DNA from: an uncultured Oscillospiraceae bacterium
GTDB lineage: Bacteria > Bacillota > Clostridia > Oscillospirales > Oscillospiraceae
NCBI GenBank assembly: GCA_910588625.1
Contig: CAJUQN010000003.1
Location: 41,178 to 105,177, forward strand
DNA length: 64,000 bases
Direction of reading: 5' to 3'
A program made the position numbers and the translations under genes. Under the pieces are notes generated by a model that was not told where the DNA came from, did no database searches, and saw only the letters and a list, made by a program, of their open reading frames with translations. Of the stretch, positions 31,949 through 40,819 are shown in pieces; the first letter of the stretch is position 1; every line of letters begins with the position of its first letter.

Positions 31949-33079
31949 TTATTGCAGCGCCGCCAGCTGCTCCAGCGGCGTGTAGATGAAGCCCACCGCC
32001 TCGTGGGCCTTCCTGCTGATCTGCTCCATGTCCGCCAGCAGTCCGTCCGTCAGAGCCTTCTCGGCGTCGGACTGGGCAGACGCCGCAAGCTGCTGCTGCG
32101 TGCCGTACAGCCGCACCATCTCGCCCCTCAGCTTGATGAGGGCCTTGCTGCCGGCGTTGGGTTTGCTCTGGTCGGCTGCCGCCGCCTCAAATTCCGTCTG
32201 AACATCCAGCGCCATGGCCCGGACGTTGTTCACCTTGTCCTGCATGGGGTTGACGCACATGCGGTTCAGCGCCGCTTCCACCACAGCCCGGTCCCCCGGC
32301 TTCTGCCAGAGATAGTTCTTCAGCGCCAGCAGGTCCTGGGACTCCACCTGAGCATGGCCGGACAGCCACGCCCTGGCCTGGGCGATGGGGTAGTAGTTGA
32401 GGTATTTGCGGTCGGAAACGGGGATACCGTCCTTGCGGAGCTGGCACAGGATGTCATCCGCCAGCTCGTTGGCGGCGTCGGGCACAGGAATATCTGCCAC
32501 CTCCTGCTGCATCCGCTCCAGCTCATCCAGCGTGATGGACGCGGCGGTCTGGCCGGAGCGTCCCGCCTGCTTGTCCGCCAGCACCGTCAGGCGCTTATCC
32601 CGGTCAGCGATGTTGTCCGTCACCACCTTCAGCTCCAGGCGGTCATACAGCGCCTCCAGGATCTTCTCCTGGGGGTCGCTGAAATTGGGGATCTCGTTGG
32701 ACGCAGCAAAGAAGGACACCACAGGGATGGGATAAGTACGGCCCTCGTATACGCTTTTGTCCCCAGTCTCGTACATGGAGTACAGCCAGTCAAAGTCCGT
32801 GATGCTTTTGACCACCATGGCAAAGGTGTTGGGCAGGGTCTCGCCGATTTCCCGCACCCACTTCTTTGTAACATGGGAGGGGGCCATGATGAGGTTGAAG
32901 GTCTTGTGTTTCCCGCCAAAGGAGGCATGCATTCCCTGGAGCGCTCCCAGGGCTGTTGCTCCGATTTTCGTCTTGCCGGAACCACATTCCGCCACAATCA
33001 GGGCAATTTTCTTGCGTTCAAGCTGCCGTTTGGTGGCTTCTGCCACAGCCAGCTGAGCATCGTACTTTCTGACATTCAT
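31949..33079 (-). pseudogene. Chimera: SNF2-type helicase N-terminus joined to MoxR/RavA-like ATPase C-terminus
   Basis: Residues 1 to about 118 are the start of a superfamily 2 helicase (ALIVAECGSGKTKIGATALG is motif I; IMAPSHVTKKWVREI motif Ia) and break off before the DExx box. From about 119 (GRTYPIPVVSFFAASNEIPN) the protein is the second half of a RavA/MoxR AAA+ ATPase: sensor 1 AASNE, arginine finger region LEALYDRLELKVV, then the lid and tail. The MoxR Walker A and B are absent. An in-frame deletion between neighbouring helicase and MoxR genes explains this best. The 376-residue frame is open and starts behind AAAGGAG, but neither parent activity can be complete. Confidence 0.78.
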
Positions 33080-33107
33080 TCGCGTTCTCCTTTCTTTTTC
33101 TGGACGC

Positions 33108-33149
33108 AAAAAAAGACTGTGACCGCCCCTTGGGGCAACTCACAGTCTT
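33108..33149 (-). terminator. Strong terminator 26 bp before the helicase/MoxR start codon
   Basis: AAGACTGTGA and TCACAGTCTT (33113-33122 and 33140-33149) form a perfect 10-bp stem, followed on the minus strand by TTTTTTT. It ends the transcript of the gene at 33329, but the space to the next start (33079) cannot hold a promoter, so it may act as an attenuator for the replication operon. A 15-bp tandem repeat (CCTTACTTACTCCGC, twice, 33229-33258) lies upstream of it. Confidence 0.8.
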
Positions 33150-33328
33150 CTGGTCCATGTTTTGTTGTTTCCAGGCCGTCTCAGTCCGGCGGAGGGCATA
33201 GTACGCCCCCTTTCCTCGCCAGTCCTCCCTTACTTACTCCGCCCTTACTTACTCCGCCCTGAAATACAAGCTCATTCTACCATGATAGAGCCGGGCTGGA
33301 TAGGTGGAAAGCCTCCACCACAGCGGCG

Positions 33329-34195
33329 CTATTTCCAGAAGCCGATAAAATCCGTCCCGGCCTCCGAACCCAGGGCGATCATGTGCTCCGGCAAACCCTG
33401 GGGTTCCCTGGCCTCTCCCAGCATCTGGAGCAGGTGCCCCAGTCCGTCATGCAGGCCCGCCTGCTCCTCAGCGTTGTATGCTACGGCATACCCCGGGGCA
33501 TATTTCCATATGGCGTTCATCAACTCGGCTTTGCGGATCAAGCCGGTGCTGAGCCATTCGGAGCGTATCTTCAGCAGCTCGAAAATCGCGGTACAGCTTG
33601 TTTTCCGGTCAAAGAACAGGTAGTTCAGCTCCTCGCCGCCATAGGAATTGTTATAGATCAGTTTCTTTCCAGCCTGGGTGACCCCATCGGAGAATTCGCT
33701 AGTCCAAATCGGATGGCACACCGCCAGCACTTCCACACACTGATCTGTCTCCATCCAATATACTCCATTATCCAGCGGTCTGTGCCGGAGTGTCCACCCC
33801 CAGGGGGTGCGAGGGGGTACAGGGAATGAGCCAAAGTAGGTGGGGCACAGCTCCATGCCCTCCATGGCGGCGTCTGTCAGCGACCAGCCTTCAATGGTAT
33901 GGATACCATGGCAAAGTCCGTCCCTGCACAGTTCATACATGATCGCCGTCCACGCGGACTCATCCGGCGGGTCGATGGGGTACAGCAGGGCAGTTGTGCC
34001 GGGGAGCGGTTTCCCCAGGGCACGCGCTTCCTGGGAGATGGGTGCTTCCTCCAATACCAGATAGAATTCGCCGCAGGAATATGCGCTGTCCGGATCCGGG
34101 TGAACGTTGAGGGAATATACGCCGGGGCACAGTTCCTCCCAATCCGCGACCTCGCCCAGTTCATGGTTGAGAAGGGAGAGTAGTTCGTCGTTCAT
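33329..34195 (-). CDS. Protein of unknown function next to an XRE regulator
   Basis: A 288-residue soluble protein without recognised domain. Notable stretches are CGEFYLVLEEAPISQEAR, HGIHTIEGWSLTDAAMEGM and SYGGEELNYLFFDRKTSC. The start at 34195 is divergent from the XRE gene at 34323, and two matching palindromes lie between them, so it is probably repressed by that protein. A terminator follows. It interrupts the ICE operon as a two-gene module and could be an immunity, toxin or accessory unit; none of these is shown. Confidence 0.6.
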   Translation of the reverse strand: MNDELLSLLNHELGEVADWEELCPGVYSLNVHPDPDSAYSCGEFYLVLEEAPISQEARALGKPLPGTTALLYPIDPPDESAWTAIMYELCRDGLCHGIHTIEGWSLTDAAMEGMELCPTYFGSFPVPPRTPWGWTLRHRPLDNGVYWMETDQCVEVLAVCHPIWTSEFSDGVTQAGKKLIYNNSYGGEELNYLFFDRKTSCTAIFELLKIRSEWLSTGLIRKAELMNAIWKYAPGYAVAYNAEEQAGLHDGLGHLLQMLGEAREPQGLPEHMIALGSEAGTDFIGFWK

Positions 34196-34209
34196 AATAT
34201 CACCAAATT

Positions 34210-34265
34210 ACCTATTTGTAGGTAGTATACTGCGTTTTAATTTTCGAGTCAACCTATATATAGGT
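34210..34265. promoter_or_regulatory. Two matching operator palindromes
   Basis: ACCTA-TTTG-TAGGT (34210-34223) and ACCTA-TATA-TAGGT (34252-34265) share identical half-sites with 42 bp (about four helical turns) between centres. They lie in the divergent gap between the genes at 34195 and 34323. This is the usual picture for a Cro/C1-type repressor that binds cooperatively and controls itself and its neighbour. Confidence 0.8.
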
Positions 34266-34322
34266 AACTTTGAATAATTCTCTGCTATCATGGTGAAAAT
34301 ACCATTAAACGGGGAATTGTGC

Positions 34323-34580
34323 ATGGAGTATTATCAGATTATCGCAAATAGGATCGCTGCTCTATGTAAGGAGCGCGGGCTTTCTATCAACAGGTTAGCA
34401 TCTATGAGCAATGTCAAGCAGTCTACGATTGACAACATCATGCACGGTGCGTCCAAAAATCCGGGAATACAAACGTTGCACAAAATTGCCATAACATTCA
34501 ACATGACAGTTTCCGAATTCTTGGACTTTCCCGAATTGGGCGAATTTTCTTTTGAGGAAGATACAGAAGATGATAAATAA
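34323..34580 (+). CDS. XRE-family repressor-like protein
   Basis: An 85-residue Cro/C1-type helix-turn-helix protein (IIANRIAALCKERGLSINRL, ASMSNVKQSTIDNIMHG) with the TLHKIAITFNMTVSEFLDF tail and an acidic C-terminus. Start 34323 gives the normal length. It is the best candidate for binding the palindromes at 34210-34265. It ends before a strong two-way terminator shared with the S1-domain gene. Confidence 0.9.
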   Translation: MEYYQIIANRIAALCKERGLSINRLASMSNVKQSTIDNIMHGASKNPGIQTLHKIAITFNMTVSEFLDFPELGEFSFEEDTEDDK

Positions 34581-34581
34581 A

Positions 34582-34620
34582 AAACGGCCCTGTGCTCCAA
34601 CATGAAGCACAGGGCCGTTT
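34582..34620. terminator. Bidirectional terminator
   Basis: AAACGGCCCTGTGCT (34582-34596) pairs perfectly with AGCACAGGGCCGTTT (34606-34620), between the convergent XRE gene and S1-domain gene. A and T tracts at the ends serve both strands. Confidence 0.88.
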
Positions 34621-34624
34621 GGCA

Positions 34625-35914
34625 TCACCACTTACTCAAAATCTTGCCGTACATCTGACGCTTCTCCCGCTCAAACCGCTGCACCACCAGCATGACCGAA
34701 TCCCCCGCCTGGAAGTCGGAGTCCTCGTGCTGGTAGGAGTAGTTGCACATACACACCGTGCCGTCGGGCAGGTTGCAGAACACCCCGCCGCCGTACTTCC
34801 CGGCGATCACCGCAAAGCGGCGGCTGCCCACCGGGTGGCGCAGCTCCGCGCCCTCGAAGGGGTTGGACTCCGTTTCCTTCACCGAGATCTGAAGCTCCCG
34901 CTGGCCGGCGTTGTAGCCCTTCACGATGCAGTCCAGTTCATCGCCGGGATGGTACTCCGTCCGCAGGTCGGCGATGGCGGTGTAGCGAAGCTCCCGCTGG
35001 GTGAGGTCCACGTCGTGGCCATAGCACTCCACCAGGCACCGGCGCGGCCCTACGGCCAGCACCCGGCATTTCACCCGGGACCCTGTCCGGCACAGGTCAG
35101 GCCTGTGGGCGAAGAAGTATCGTTGGGCCCGAGCGGCCTGCCGCCGGGACGCGATGGCATAGCCGCCCTCCCGGTCCACCTTGGTGATGATGAAGTCGAT
35201 GGTGGTCCCCATCATGTTCTGAAGCACGTAGTCCGGGCGGGCCTCGCCGGTCCACATCTCGGTAGCCGGGATGTAGATGGGTACCCGGTAGAGCAGCACC
35301 ACCACGCAGTACATGGTGCGCCGCTCCACCCTTCCGGTCTCCCGGTTCCGCACGTTCATGGAGTGGGGGTCGGCGCCGATGATCCTGCCGGACAGGGCGC
35401 TGCGGCCACGAAAGGAAGCGTAGATGGAGTTCCACGCCTGGCGCTCCTCGGCGGTGAGGCCCCGGTCCACCTCGCGAAAGTCCAGGGCGAAAAAGCTCTG
35501 CCGGTCGGTCATGGGCGGAATGGGAGCTGTGGGCGCGTCCGTCCCAGGCAAAGAAGCCGGCGGCGGGACCTGCTCAGCCTCAGCAGTGGCGGGCCTGTCC
35601 TCCATGGGGGCGTCTCCTATGGGTACGGATTCTTGCGGTTCCGTGGAAGGTTCCTCCCCGGATGCAGGGTCCTGCGGTTCGGACACAACCACCTCGACCA
35701 CCTCCGGGGCTTCCTCGGGCAGACTGGGAAAGTTCTCGGCTTCCCGCTCATCTCTCAGCGGCATACCATCCGGCAAGCCTTCCTCCTGGGGGTGATCCTC
35801 CTGGGGCTGCGCCTCCGGCTGCTCAAAGGTCCCGTCTCCGGGCTCAATTTCCTCCGGCAGGCTGTCAATGGCCTGCTCCGGTTCCTCCTGGGGTACGACT
35901 TTTTTCTTTGGCAT
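34625..35914 (-). CDS. S1-like RNA-binding domain protein of the ICE
   Basis: A 429-residue protein. Residues 1-150 are an acidic Pro/Glu-rich disordered region starting MPKKKVVPQEEP. A globular domain follows (SFFALDFREVDRGLTAEERQ). Residues about 235-420 hold S1/OB-like barrels: GYAIASRRQAARAQRYFF, RVLAVGPRRCLVECYGHDVDL and the final FCNLPDGTVCMCNYSYQHED. Related proteins are a constant part of Clostridia ICEs, probably binding RNA or single-stranded DNA. Start 35914 follows AAGGAGG. It is coexpressed with the repA-type operon. Confidence 0.75.
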   Translation of the reverse strand: MPKKKVVPQEEPEQAIDSLPEEIEPGDGTFEQPEAQPQEDHPQEEGLPDGMPLRDEREAENFPSLPEEAPEVVEVVVSEPQDPASGEEPSTEPQESVPIGDAPMEDRPATAEAEQVPPPASLPGTDAPTAPIPPMTDRQSFFALDFREVDRGLTAEERQAWNSIYASFRGRSALSGRIIGADPHSMNVRNRETGRVERRTMYCVVVLLYRVPIYIPATEMWTGEARPDYVLQNMMGTTIDFIITKVDREGGYAIASRRQAARAQRYFFAHRPDLCRTGSRVKCRVLAVGPRRCLVECYGHDVDLTQRELRYTAIADLRTEYHPGDELDCIVKGYNAGQRELQISVKETESNPFEGAELRHPVGSRRFAVIAGKYGGGVFCNLPDGTVCMCNYSYQHEDSDFQAGDSVMLVVQRFEREKRQMYGKILSKW

Positions 35915-35945
35915 AGTTGAATCCTCCTTGAAGTGTGATATATCT

Positions 35946-36479
35946 TCATGGCCCGTTTGAGCCATAGAAGCGATGGGAACCGTCCGGCTGGCGGGCGGCG
36001 AAAAAGTGTTTGGGCGGCAGGGCCAGCCCCTTGGGGGCGTCCCCGCTGTCCGATGTCCAGATGACGCGCTCTTTTTTTGCCTGCGTCAGAAATTCCGGCG
36101 GCGAGAGTTCCAGCAAGGCCACCGTGAACAGTTTCAAGTCCTCGTTTCCGCCAAAGGCAAACCGCAGCAGGCAGGGCGGTTCCGCCTTGATACTGAAATT
36201 CCGGGCCCTGCCCTCAGTGAGCTCGATCATCACGTCGATGGCCTCCAGACGGCGGAAGTCCGGTTCCTGCCTGGACAGCCAGACCAGCTCGTTATCCATC
36301 CGCACGTCGGCGGTACCCATGCGCAGCTGCCGCAGCATGGCGTCCATGCTGGCCTGAGTGATCTCAAAGCCGGCCTCCTGGAAGTGCCCCCGCATCAGGG
36401 CATGAAGCTGCCGCCGCTTGACACAGCCCAGCTTTTTCAAAACATCCAGGACATATTTCTGCTTCGTGGTCAAAAGCAT
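35946..36479 (-). CDS. DUF5697-like ICE protein
   Basis: A 177-residue protein with an N-terminal winged-helix-like segment (LTTKQKYVLDVLKKLGCVKRRQL) and a small alpha/beta C-terminal domain (LEAIDVMIELTEGRARNFSI; ENLKLF-like EDLKLFTVALLE). GGAGGTGAG precedes ATG 36479, which lies five bases after the RepA-type stop. It matches the DUF5697 family found beside RepA/DUF6017 genes in ICEs. A regulatory role is plausible. Confidence 0.7.
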   Translation of the reverse strand: MLLTTKQKYVLDVLKKLGCVKRRQLHALMRGHFQEAGFEITQASMDAMLRQLRMGTADVRMDNELVWLSRQEPDFRRLEAIDVMIELTEGRARNFSIKAEPPCLLRFAFGGNEDLKLFTVALLELSPPEFLTQAKKERVIWTSDSGDAPKGLALPPKHFFAARQPDGSHRFYGSNGP

Positions 36480-36484
36480 CCTGC

Positions 36485-37591
36485 TCACCTCCCCCCTTCT
36501 GGGGCCCCCGTGCGAACCCAGCGAAGCGGTTCGCATGGGGAGAGGAGGAGTGGCGGAGTGAGTGAGCCTTCGGCTTCAGCCGGAGGCGAGGGATACGCAG
36601 CACACGACGACGATCGCAGCCCATTGAGATACGGGTCCACCATCAAGTCGCTCTCACTTTCCGCAATGCAGTTGAAAATCGTGGCCATGGTGTAGGCGGT
36701 GGAGTTCTTCACCGGCCTGTCCAGATTGGCGTGAAGCTTGGCCTCAGCGTTCTGCAAGATCGTACAGTCCAGCAGCTTCAGCTTAGCCCGCACCCGGCTT
36801 TGCGGAAGCATGGCGCTGCCCACTCGAAAGCTGTTCGCATAGAAAAGCCGCTCAATGGCGTTTTCAAACACCCGGGCTGTTTCGCTGGGGAAACACTGGA
36901 GCTCACAGGCGTCCAAAATGCCTGTGAGCTCCGCTTCTCCGTCCGCCGGTCCGTCCCCGCGTGGTACAGACGGACTGACATCAGTATGACTCAGGTAAGT
37001 ATGACTTTTATCTTTATAACTTGGCCGCAGTTTCCGCGGTTCTGGAACCTCAGTTCCTGTGGTTCTTGAGGCGCCATTTTCGCGGCTCTTGGCGCTTGAA
37101 TCCTGCGGTTCTTGGGAGGGCGTCAAAAAATCCGGTTCATCAAGAACCTCGGGTTCGGCGGTTCTTGGCTCGTCCTCTGGAGGGACGAATGGGGCGCTGG
37201 AGTACCCTGGATCGTCCTGGGGCGCCACCGTGGCCAGGTAGATCTGGTTGGCATCGCCCCGGCCGCACCGCTTTTCCCAGATCAGGTCCAGCTTCTTCAG
37301 CTCCCGGAAGGCCGCCGTCACCCGCTGTTCGCAGATATGGAGCTCCCGGGCCAGCTCCTTCCGGGGGAAGATTACAAAGACCTCGCCGAAGTCGTTTACC
37401 CACCCATTTCTGCGGGAGAGCTGGAAGCGGTTGAGCAGGAAGGTGTAGGTCAGCTTGGCCTCCAGGCTCATGTCGGAATAGCGTAGGTCTGAAAACAGCC
37501 AGCGGGGCATCTGCATATGGTAAATGCTCTGCACGTCCGTCTGCCGCATCAGCTGGAAAGACGGGCGCTCTTTCATAGTTGCGGCCCTCAT
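36485..37591 (-). CDS. RepA-like replication initiator (DUF6017 type)
   Basis: A 368-residue protein. Residues 25-130 match the RepA N-terminal winged-helix domain (MPRWLFSDLRYSDMSLEAKL, FLLNRFQLSRRNGWVND, FPRKELARELHICEQRVTAAF). A charged linker follows, then a helical DUF6017-like C-terminus (FYANSFRVGSAMLPQSRVRAKL, YTMATIFNCIAESES). Such proteins start replication of plasmids and of excised ICEs. AAGGAGG precedes ATG 37591. Across an AT-rich 100-bp gap lies the TIR gene, divergently oriented. Confidence 0.88.
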   Translation of the reverse strand: MRAATMKERPSFQLMRQTDVQSIYHMQMPRWLFSDLRYSDMSLEAKLTYTFLLNRFQLSRRNGWVNDFGEVFVIFPRKELARELHICEQRVTAAFRELKKLDLIWEKRCGRGDANQIYLATVAPQDDPGYSSAPFVPPEDEPRTAEPEVLDEPDFLTPSQEPQDSSAKSRENGASRTTGTEVPEPRKLRPSYKDKSHTYLSHTDVSPSVPRGDGPADGEAELTGILDACELQCFPSETARVFENAIERLFYANSFRVGSAMLPQSRVRAKLKLLDCTILQNAEAKLHANLDRPVKNSTAYTMATIFNCIAESESDLMVDPYLNGLRSSSCAAYPSPPAEAEGSLTPPLLLSPCEPLRWVRTGAPEGGR

Positions 37592-37619
37592 GGGGGTACC
37601 TCCTTATATTTTTATAGAA

Positions 37620-37648
37620 TTGATTTTGGTGTAATGGGATGATATACT
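37620..37648 (+). promoter_or_regulatory. Promoter of the TIR gene
   Basis: TTGATT (37620-37625) and TATACT (37643-37648) are 17 bp apart, 42 bp before the TIR start codon. The gene thus has its own promoter opposite to the ICE operon. Confidence 0.8.
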
Positions 37649-37690
37649 ATAGAAGTAATGGTAGCTAGTAAAAAGATAGGGGGAACTACA

Positions 37691-38665
37691 ATGAAAATAT
37701 TTATTAGCCACTCAACCAAAGACCGGGACATTGTTGCCAGACTTTCCAGTTTTCTTGAATCCCTAAGCGATAATATTGAGGTGTTTTGCTCTTCTGACTC
37801 TGGTGCCATTCCAACTGGAAATGACTTTATTCAGACCATTACCACAGAGTTGGAGACGTGCGATGCCTTTCTCCCCCTAATTAGCGACCACTACTTTAAA
37901 AGTAAGTTTTGCATGATAGAATTGGGCTTCGCCTATTCAAAACTCCATGAATTGGACAGTAAGGAACGGCCAAAATATATATATCCGTTTTGCATTCCCC
38001 CTCTTGGTTCTAATGCATTGCAGGGTACACCACTTGGCAATATTGAGACTGCTCAGATTGATGACGCAAATGGCTTTCGCTCAATTTTAGAGAACAATCA
38101 GGATTTTCAGTCTGGACGAAATAAGCGTATTCACTCATTTGTAGAGGGAATTCGGGCACTTTTGCTGGCGCGCAAAGACTTTTTTGCAGAAGCAAATGTT
38201 GATGTATTTTGTTCAGAAAATGTTGACTTCAAGGACAAGTATGATTTTGTTTCATTTAGCCGAATGGAATCGGAAACCACCTTCAATTTTAACTTGGATC
38301 CATACGAAACTGGAGGGGCACGTCCCAATTTTATAAGTTTGGTATATAGCTTTATAGATCAAATTGATTTTGCGCAAGTCCTTTCCTTAAATGAAAACAG
38401 CAGCATAGAGTTTGAAATTCAGAGTTTTACAAACTCTCTTTCAAAAATCGATGTGGAGTTCAAATTCTCTGATAATAATCGGATCTTAAAAACATTTCAT
38501 TTCCCGGTTCACTATGGTAGGAATAAATTTTCTGTAGCTTTGGCTGAAATGCGTAGCAATGCATTGAAGCAGATATCGGAAATTTGTTTTGTGATTCATC
38601 CTGGGGACACTGTAGAAAATGAAGGCATGATTAAAATTAACAATCTCAGAACCTCTCTGGAATAA
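37691..38665 (+). CDS. TIR-domain protein (putative defence or NADase effector)
   Basis: A 324-residue protein. Residues 1-140 are a TIR domain: MKIFISHSTKDRDIVARL, VFCSSDSGAIPTGNDF, CDAFLPLISDHYFKSKFC and MIELGFAY, with E77 at the place of the catalytic glutamate of TIR NADases. Residues about 190-324 are a beta-rich domain of unknown type (TTFNFNLDPYETGGARPNF) that may sense a ligand. AGGGGG precedes the ATG. The gene is AT-rich and opposite in strand to the ICE operon, so it was acquired separately. Bacterial TIR proteins often deplete NAD+ on phage infection. No Thoeris-type or other partner gene is adjacent. Confidence 0.85.
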   Translation: MKIFISHSTKDRDIVARLSSFLESLSDNIEVFCSSDSGAIPTGNDFIQTITTELETCDAFLPLISDHYFKSKFCMIELGFAYSKLHELDSKERPKYIYPFCIPPLGSNALQGTPLGNIETAQIDDANGFRSILENNQDFQSGRNKRIHSFVEGIRALLLARKDFFAEANVDVFCSENVDFKDKYDFVSFSRMESETTFNFNLDPYETGGARPNFISLVYSFIDQIDFAQVLSLNENSSIEFEIQSFTNSLSKIDVEFKFSDNNRILKTFHFPVHYGRNKFSVALAEMRSNALKQISEICFVIHPGDTVENEGMIKINNLRTSLE

Positions 38666-38716
38666 CCAAATAGAGACATTTATACGAGCATCATGCCTAT
38701 GGTTTGATGTGTCTTA

Positions 38717-40819
38717 CTAAGAAGATATTGCCCATCGGGATTTACCTTCCCGCGGGATTTTTTCGTCCTCATCGCCTCCGCCAACTACGCCGGCGGCATC
38801 CAGCTCCACCATGCCCAGATCCTGGTTTTTATCTGTGAACTGATACTCTAAATCCTGGGCAGGGTTGGGTTCATTCTCCGGGGCAGGCTGATCCACGGGC
38901 GCGGACGGTTCCTGCCTGGACACAGGCGGCGGAGCCTCCCGCTTTGCCGTTTGGGTCTGCTTCTGTTCCTCCTTCAGCCGCCACTCCGGCGTGTAATCCG
39001 CCACCCGGCAGGATTTCAGCGTTCCGTAGTCCGGGAACTCCTCAGGGGCCAGCTTATACAGCAGGGCAGGTTTGCGGCCCTGGAACAGGGCAATGCACTG
39101 CCTCCGATCCAGCCGCAGGATCTCATCCGGCTGCATCAGCTCCCGCTGGGTGTTGCTGCTGGTCTGGGAGTAGCGGGCGCCGGAGTATACCGAGGCAAAC
39201 AGCGGCGTCTGCGGCCGTTGGCTGCTGGTCTGGGCAATGGTAACCTTGCCGCACTTCTTGGAAATGTAGTCTGCCGAAGTCCAGTCGTTGCAGCCCATGT
39301 ACAGCGTCTGGTCGAAGGTTGCCAGCTGGTTTTCCCACTCCTTGCCGGGGTATTTTTCCTGCCACTGGGACAAGCTCTGCACCACCACCTGACAGCTCAT
39401 GTTGAAGCCCCGGATGCTGTTGAGGGCGTCGGCGATGCCCTCCATGTAGCCGATGTTGCAGTATTCATCCAGGCAGAAATTCACCAGTACCGGCAGGCGG
39501 CCGTTCTCCCCTTTCAGCCGGGCGTAGTCGGACAGCCGGGGCAAGGCCAGAGAGAAGAACAGCGAACTGAGGAAACGGTAAGCGCTGTCCTGGGCGGAGA
39601 TGATGACAAAATAGGCGCAGGGCTTCTGCCCAGGCAGCAGCAGGTCCACGTCATGATTCCGGGTGATGGCGTCCACCAGCTTGTTCTGAAAAATAGCCAG
39701 ACGGTTGCCCAAGCCGATGGCAATGCTGCCCCACAGGTTTTCCTTCGCCTTGAGGAACAGCCCATGGTGTCCCTTGGCCGGATGGTCCGGTGGCAGCTGG
39801 GCCAGCGTGCGGTTGATCTCCTGGATGCTCTGGTGGGCGATCATCTGGTACACGTCCCCTAAGCCGCGTTTCTCGATAGGCAGCAGATTCCCGTTGGCGT
39901 CCTTCAGATGAACCACGTAATGGATCAGTGCCATGAGCAGATTCAATTCCGCACGGCTCCAGAAATCGTCTGCCTCCCGCGCCCCGGAGGTATTCTGGAT
40001 GATGGTGTTCGCCACCGTCTGGACCAGCTGGGTTTCCGTGTCCAGCCCGTACAGGCAGTTCCAGCCGTCCGAGTGGGCCATGTCCAGGAAGTTCACCGCC
40101 TTGACATAATGCCCATGCTCTTTGAAATAGGGGGACAGCTTTTCAAAGAGCTCGCCCTTCGGATCGGTAATAAAAACAGACTCTTTTCTTCGGGCGCACC
40201 CCATCAAAAAGGGGATGATGAAGCCCCGGGATTTACCGCTGCCGGGCGCTCCGATGCACAGCAGATTGTTGTTGTCTCCGGCCACCATGCGGTGGGCGGC
40301 GTAGAGGGCGTATTTGTTCGGGTCGTCCGGCCGCTTCTTGATCTTGCCCAACATCATGCCCTTTACCTCTGAGACGGCGCCCACCTCCAGAAAGCAGTCC
40401 ATCTCCTTCCGGGTGAGGAACCCAGAGGAACCGTGAGTAGCGTCGGCCACGATGTCAAAGCCCCGCGGGTCATGGGTGATCTTGTTTCCGGCAAACCAGT
40501 TGAAACCCTTTCGGGTGATAAGGCAGACCAGCAGCGCGATCACAGCGGTCACAGCCAGACCGTAGGGTGTGAGCACTGTGAACCAGTTGCGGAAAGGGTT
40601 GAATACCCAAATGCTCTCCGCCACCTCCTCGCCGGCCTTGTGGAAGGTGGCGGCGGTTCCCAGGCGCAGGGAGTTGAGGAACATCCCGTAGAAATACCAG
40701 CCAATCAGCCCAATACCGGCATAGAGGGGCAGCTTTTTCTTGTGGCGCTCATACCAGGGCGCGATTTTCGGCTCCATCCAGTTTTCAAGTTTTTCGATGA
40801 GTTTGGATAGGCGGGGCAT
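38717..40819 (-). CDS. VirD4/TraG-type conjugative coupling protein
   Basis: A 700-residue type IV coupling ATPase that brings the relaxase-DNA complex to the secretion channel. Two N-terminal membrane helices (about 32-50 and 88-105) anchor it. Walker A GAPGSGKSRGF is near 195, FITDPKGEL follows, and Walker B is FCLDEYCNIG near 445. The C-terminal 90 residues are Gln/Pro/acid-rich. ATG 40819 is chosen because AAGGAG abuts the ATG at 40828. It overlaps the upstream gene by 35 bp. The full set of motifs suggests an active protein. Confidence 0.95.
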   Translation of the reverse strand: MPRLSKLIEKLENWMEPKIAPWYERHKKKLPLYAGIGLIGWYFYGMFLNSLRLGTAATFHKAGEEVAESIWVFNPFRNWFTVLTPYGLAVTAVIALLVCLITRKGFNWFAGNKITHDPRGFDIVADATHGSSGFLTRKEMDCFLEVGAVSEVKGMMLGKIKKRPDDPNKYALYAAHRMVAGDNNNLLCIGAPGSGKSRGFIIPFLMGCARRKESVFITDPKGELFEKLSPYFKEHGHYVKAVNFLDMAHSDGWNCLYGLDTETQLVQTVANTIIQNTSGAREADDFWSRAELNLLMALIHYVVHLKDANGNLLPIEKRGLGDVYQMIAHQSIQEINRTLAQLPPDHPAKGHHGLFLKAKENLWGSIAIGLGNRLAIFQNKLVDAITRNHDVDLLLPGQKPCAYFVIISAQDSAYRFLSSLFFSLALPRLSDYARLKGENGRLPVLVNFCLDEYCNIGYMEGIADALNSIRGFNMSCQVVVQSLSQWQEKYPGKEWENQLATFDQTLYMGCNDWTSADYISKKCGKVTIAQTSSQRPQTPLFASVYSGARYSQTSSNTQRELMQPDEILRLDRRQCIALFQGRKPALLYKLAPEEFPDYGTLKSCRVADYTPEWRLKEEQKQTQTAKREAPPPVSRQEPSAPVDQPAPENEPNPAQDLEYQFTDKNQDLGMVELDAAGVVGGGDEDEKIPREGKSRWAISS

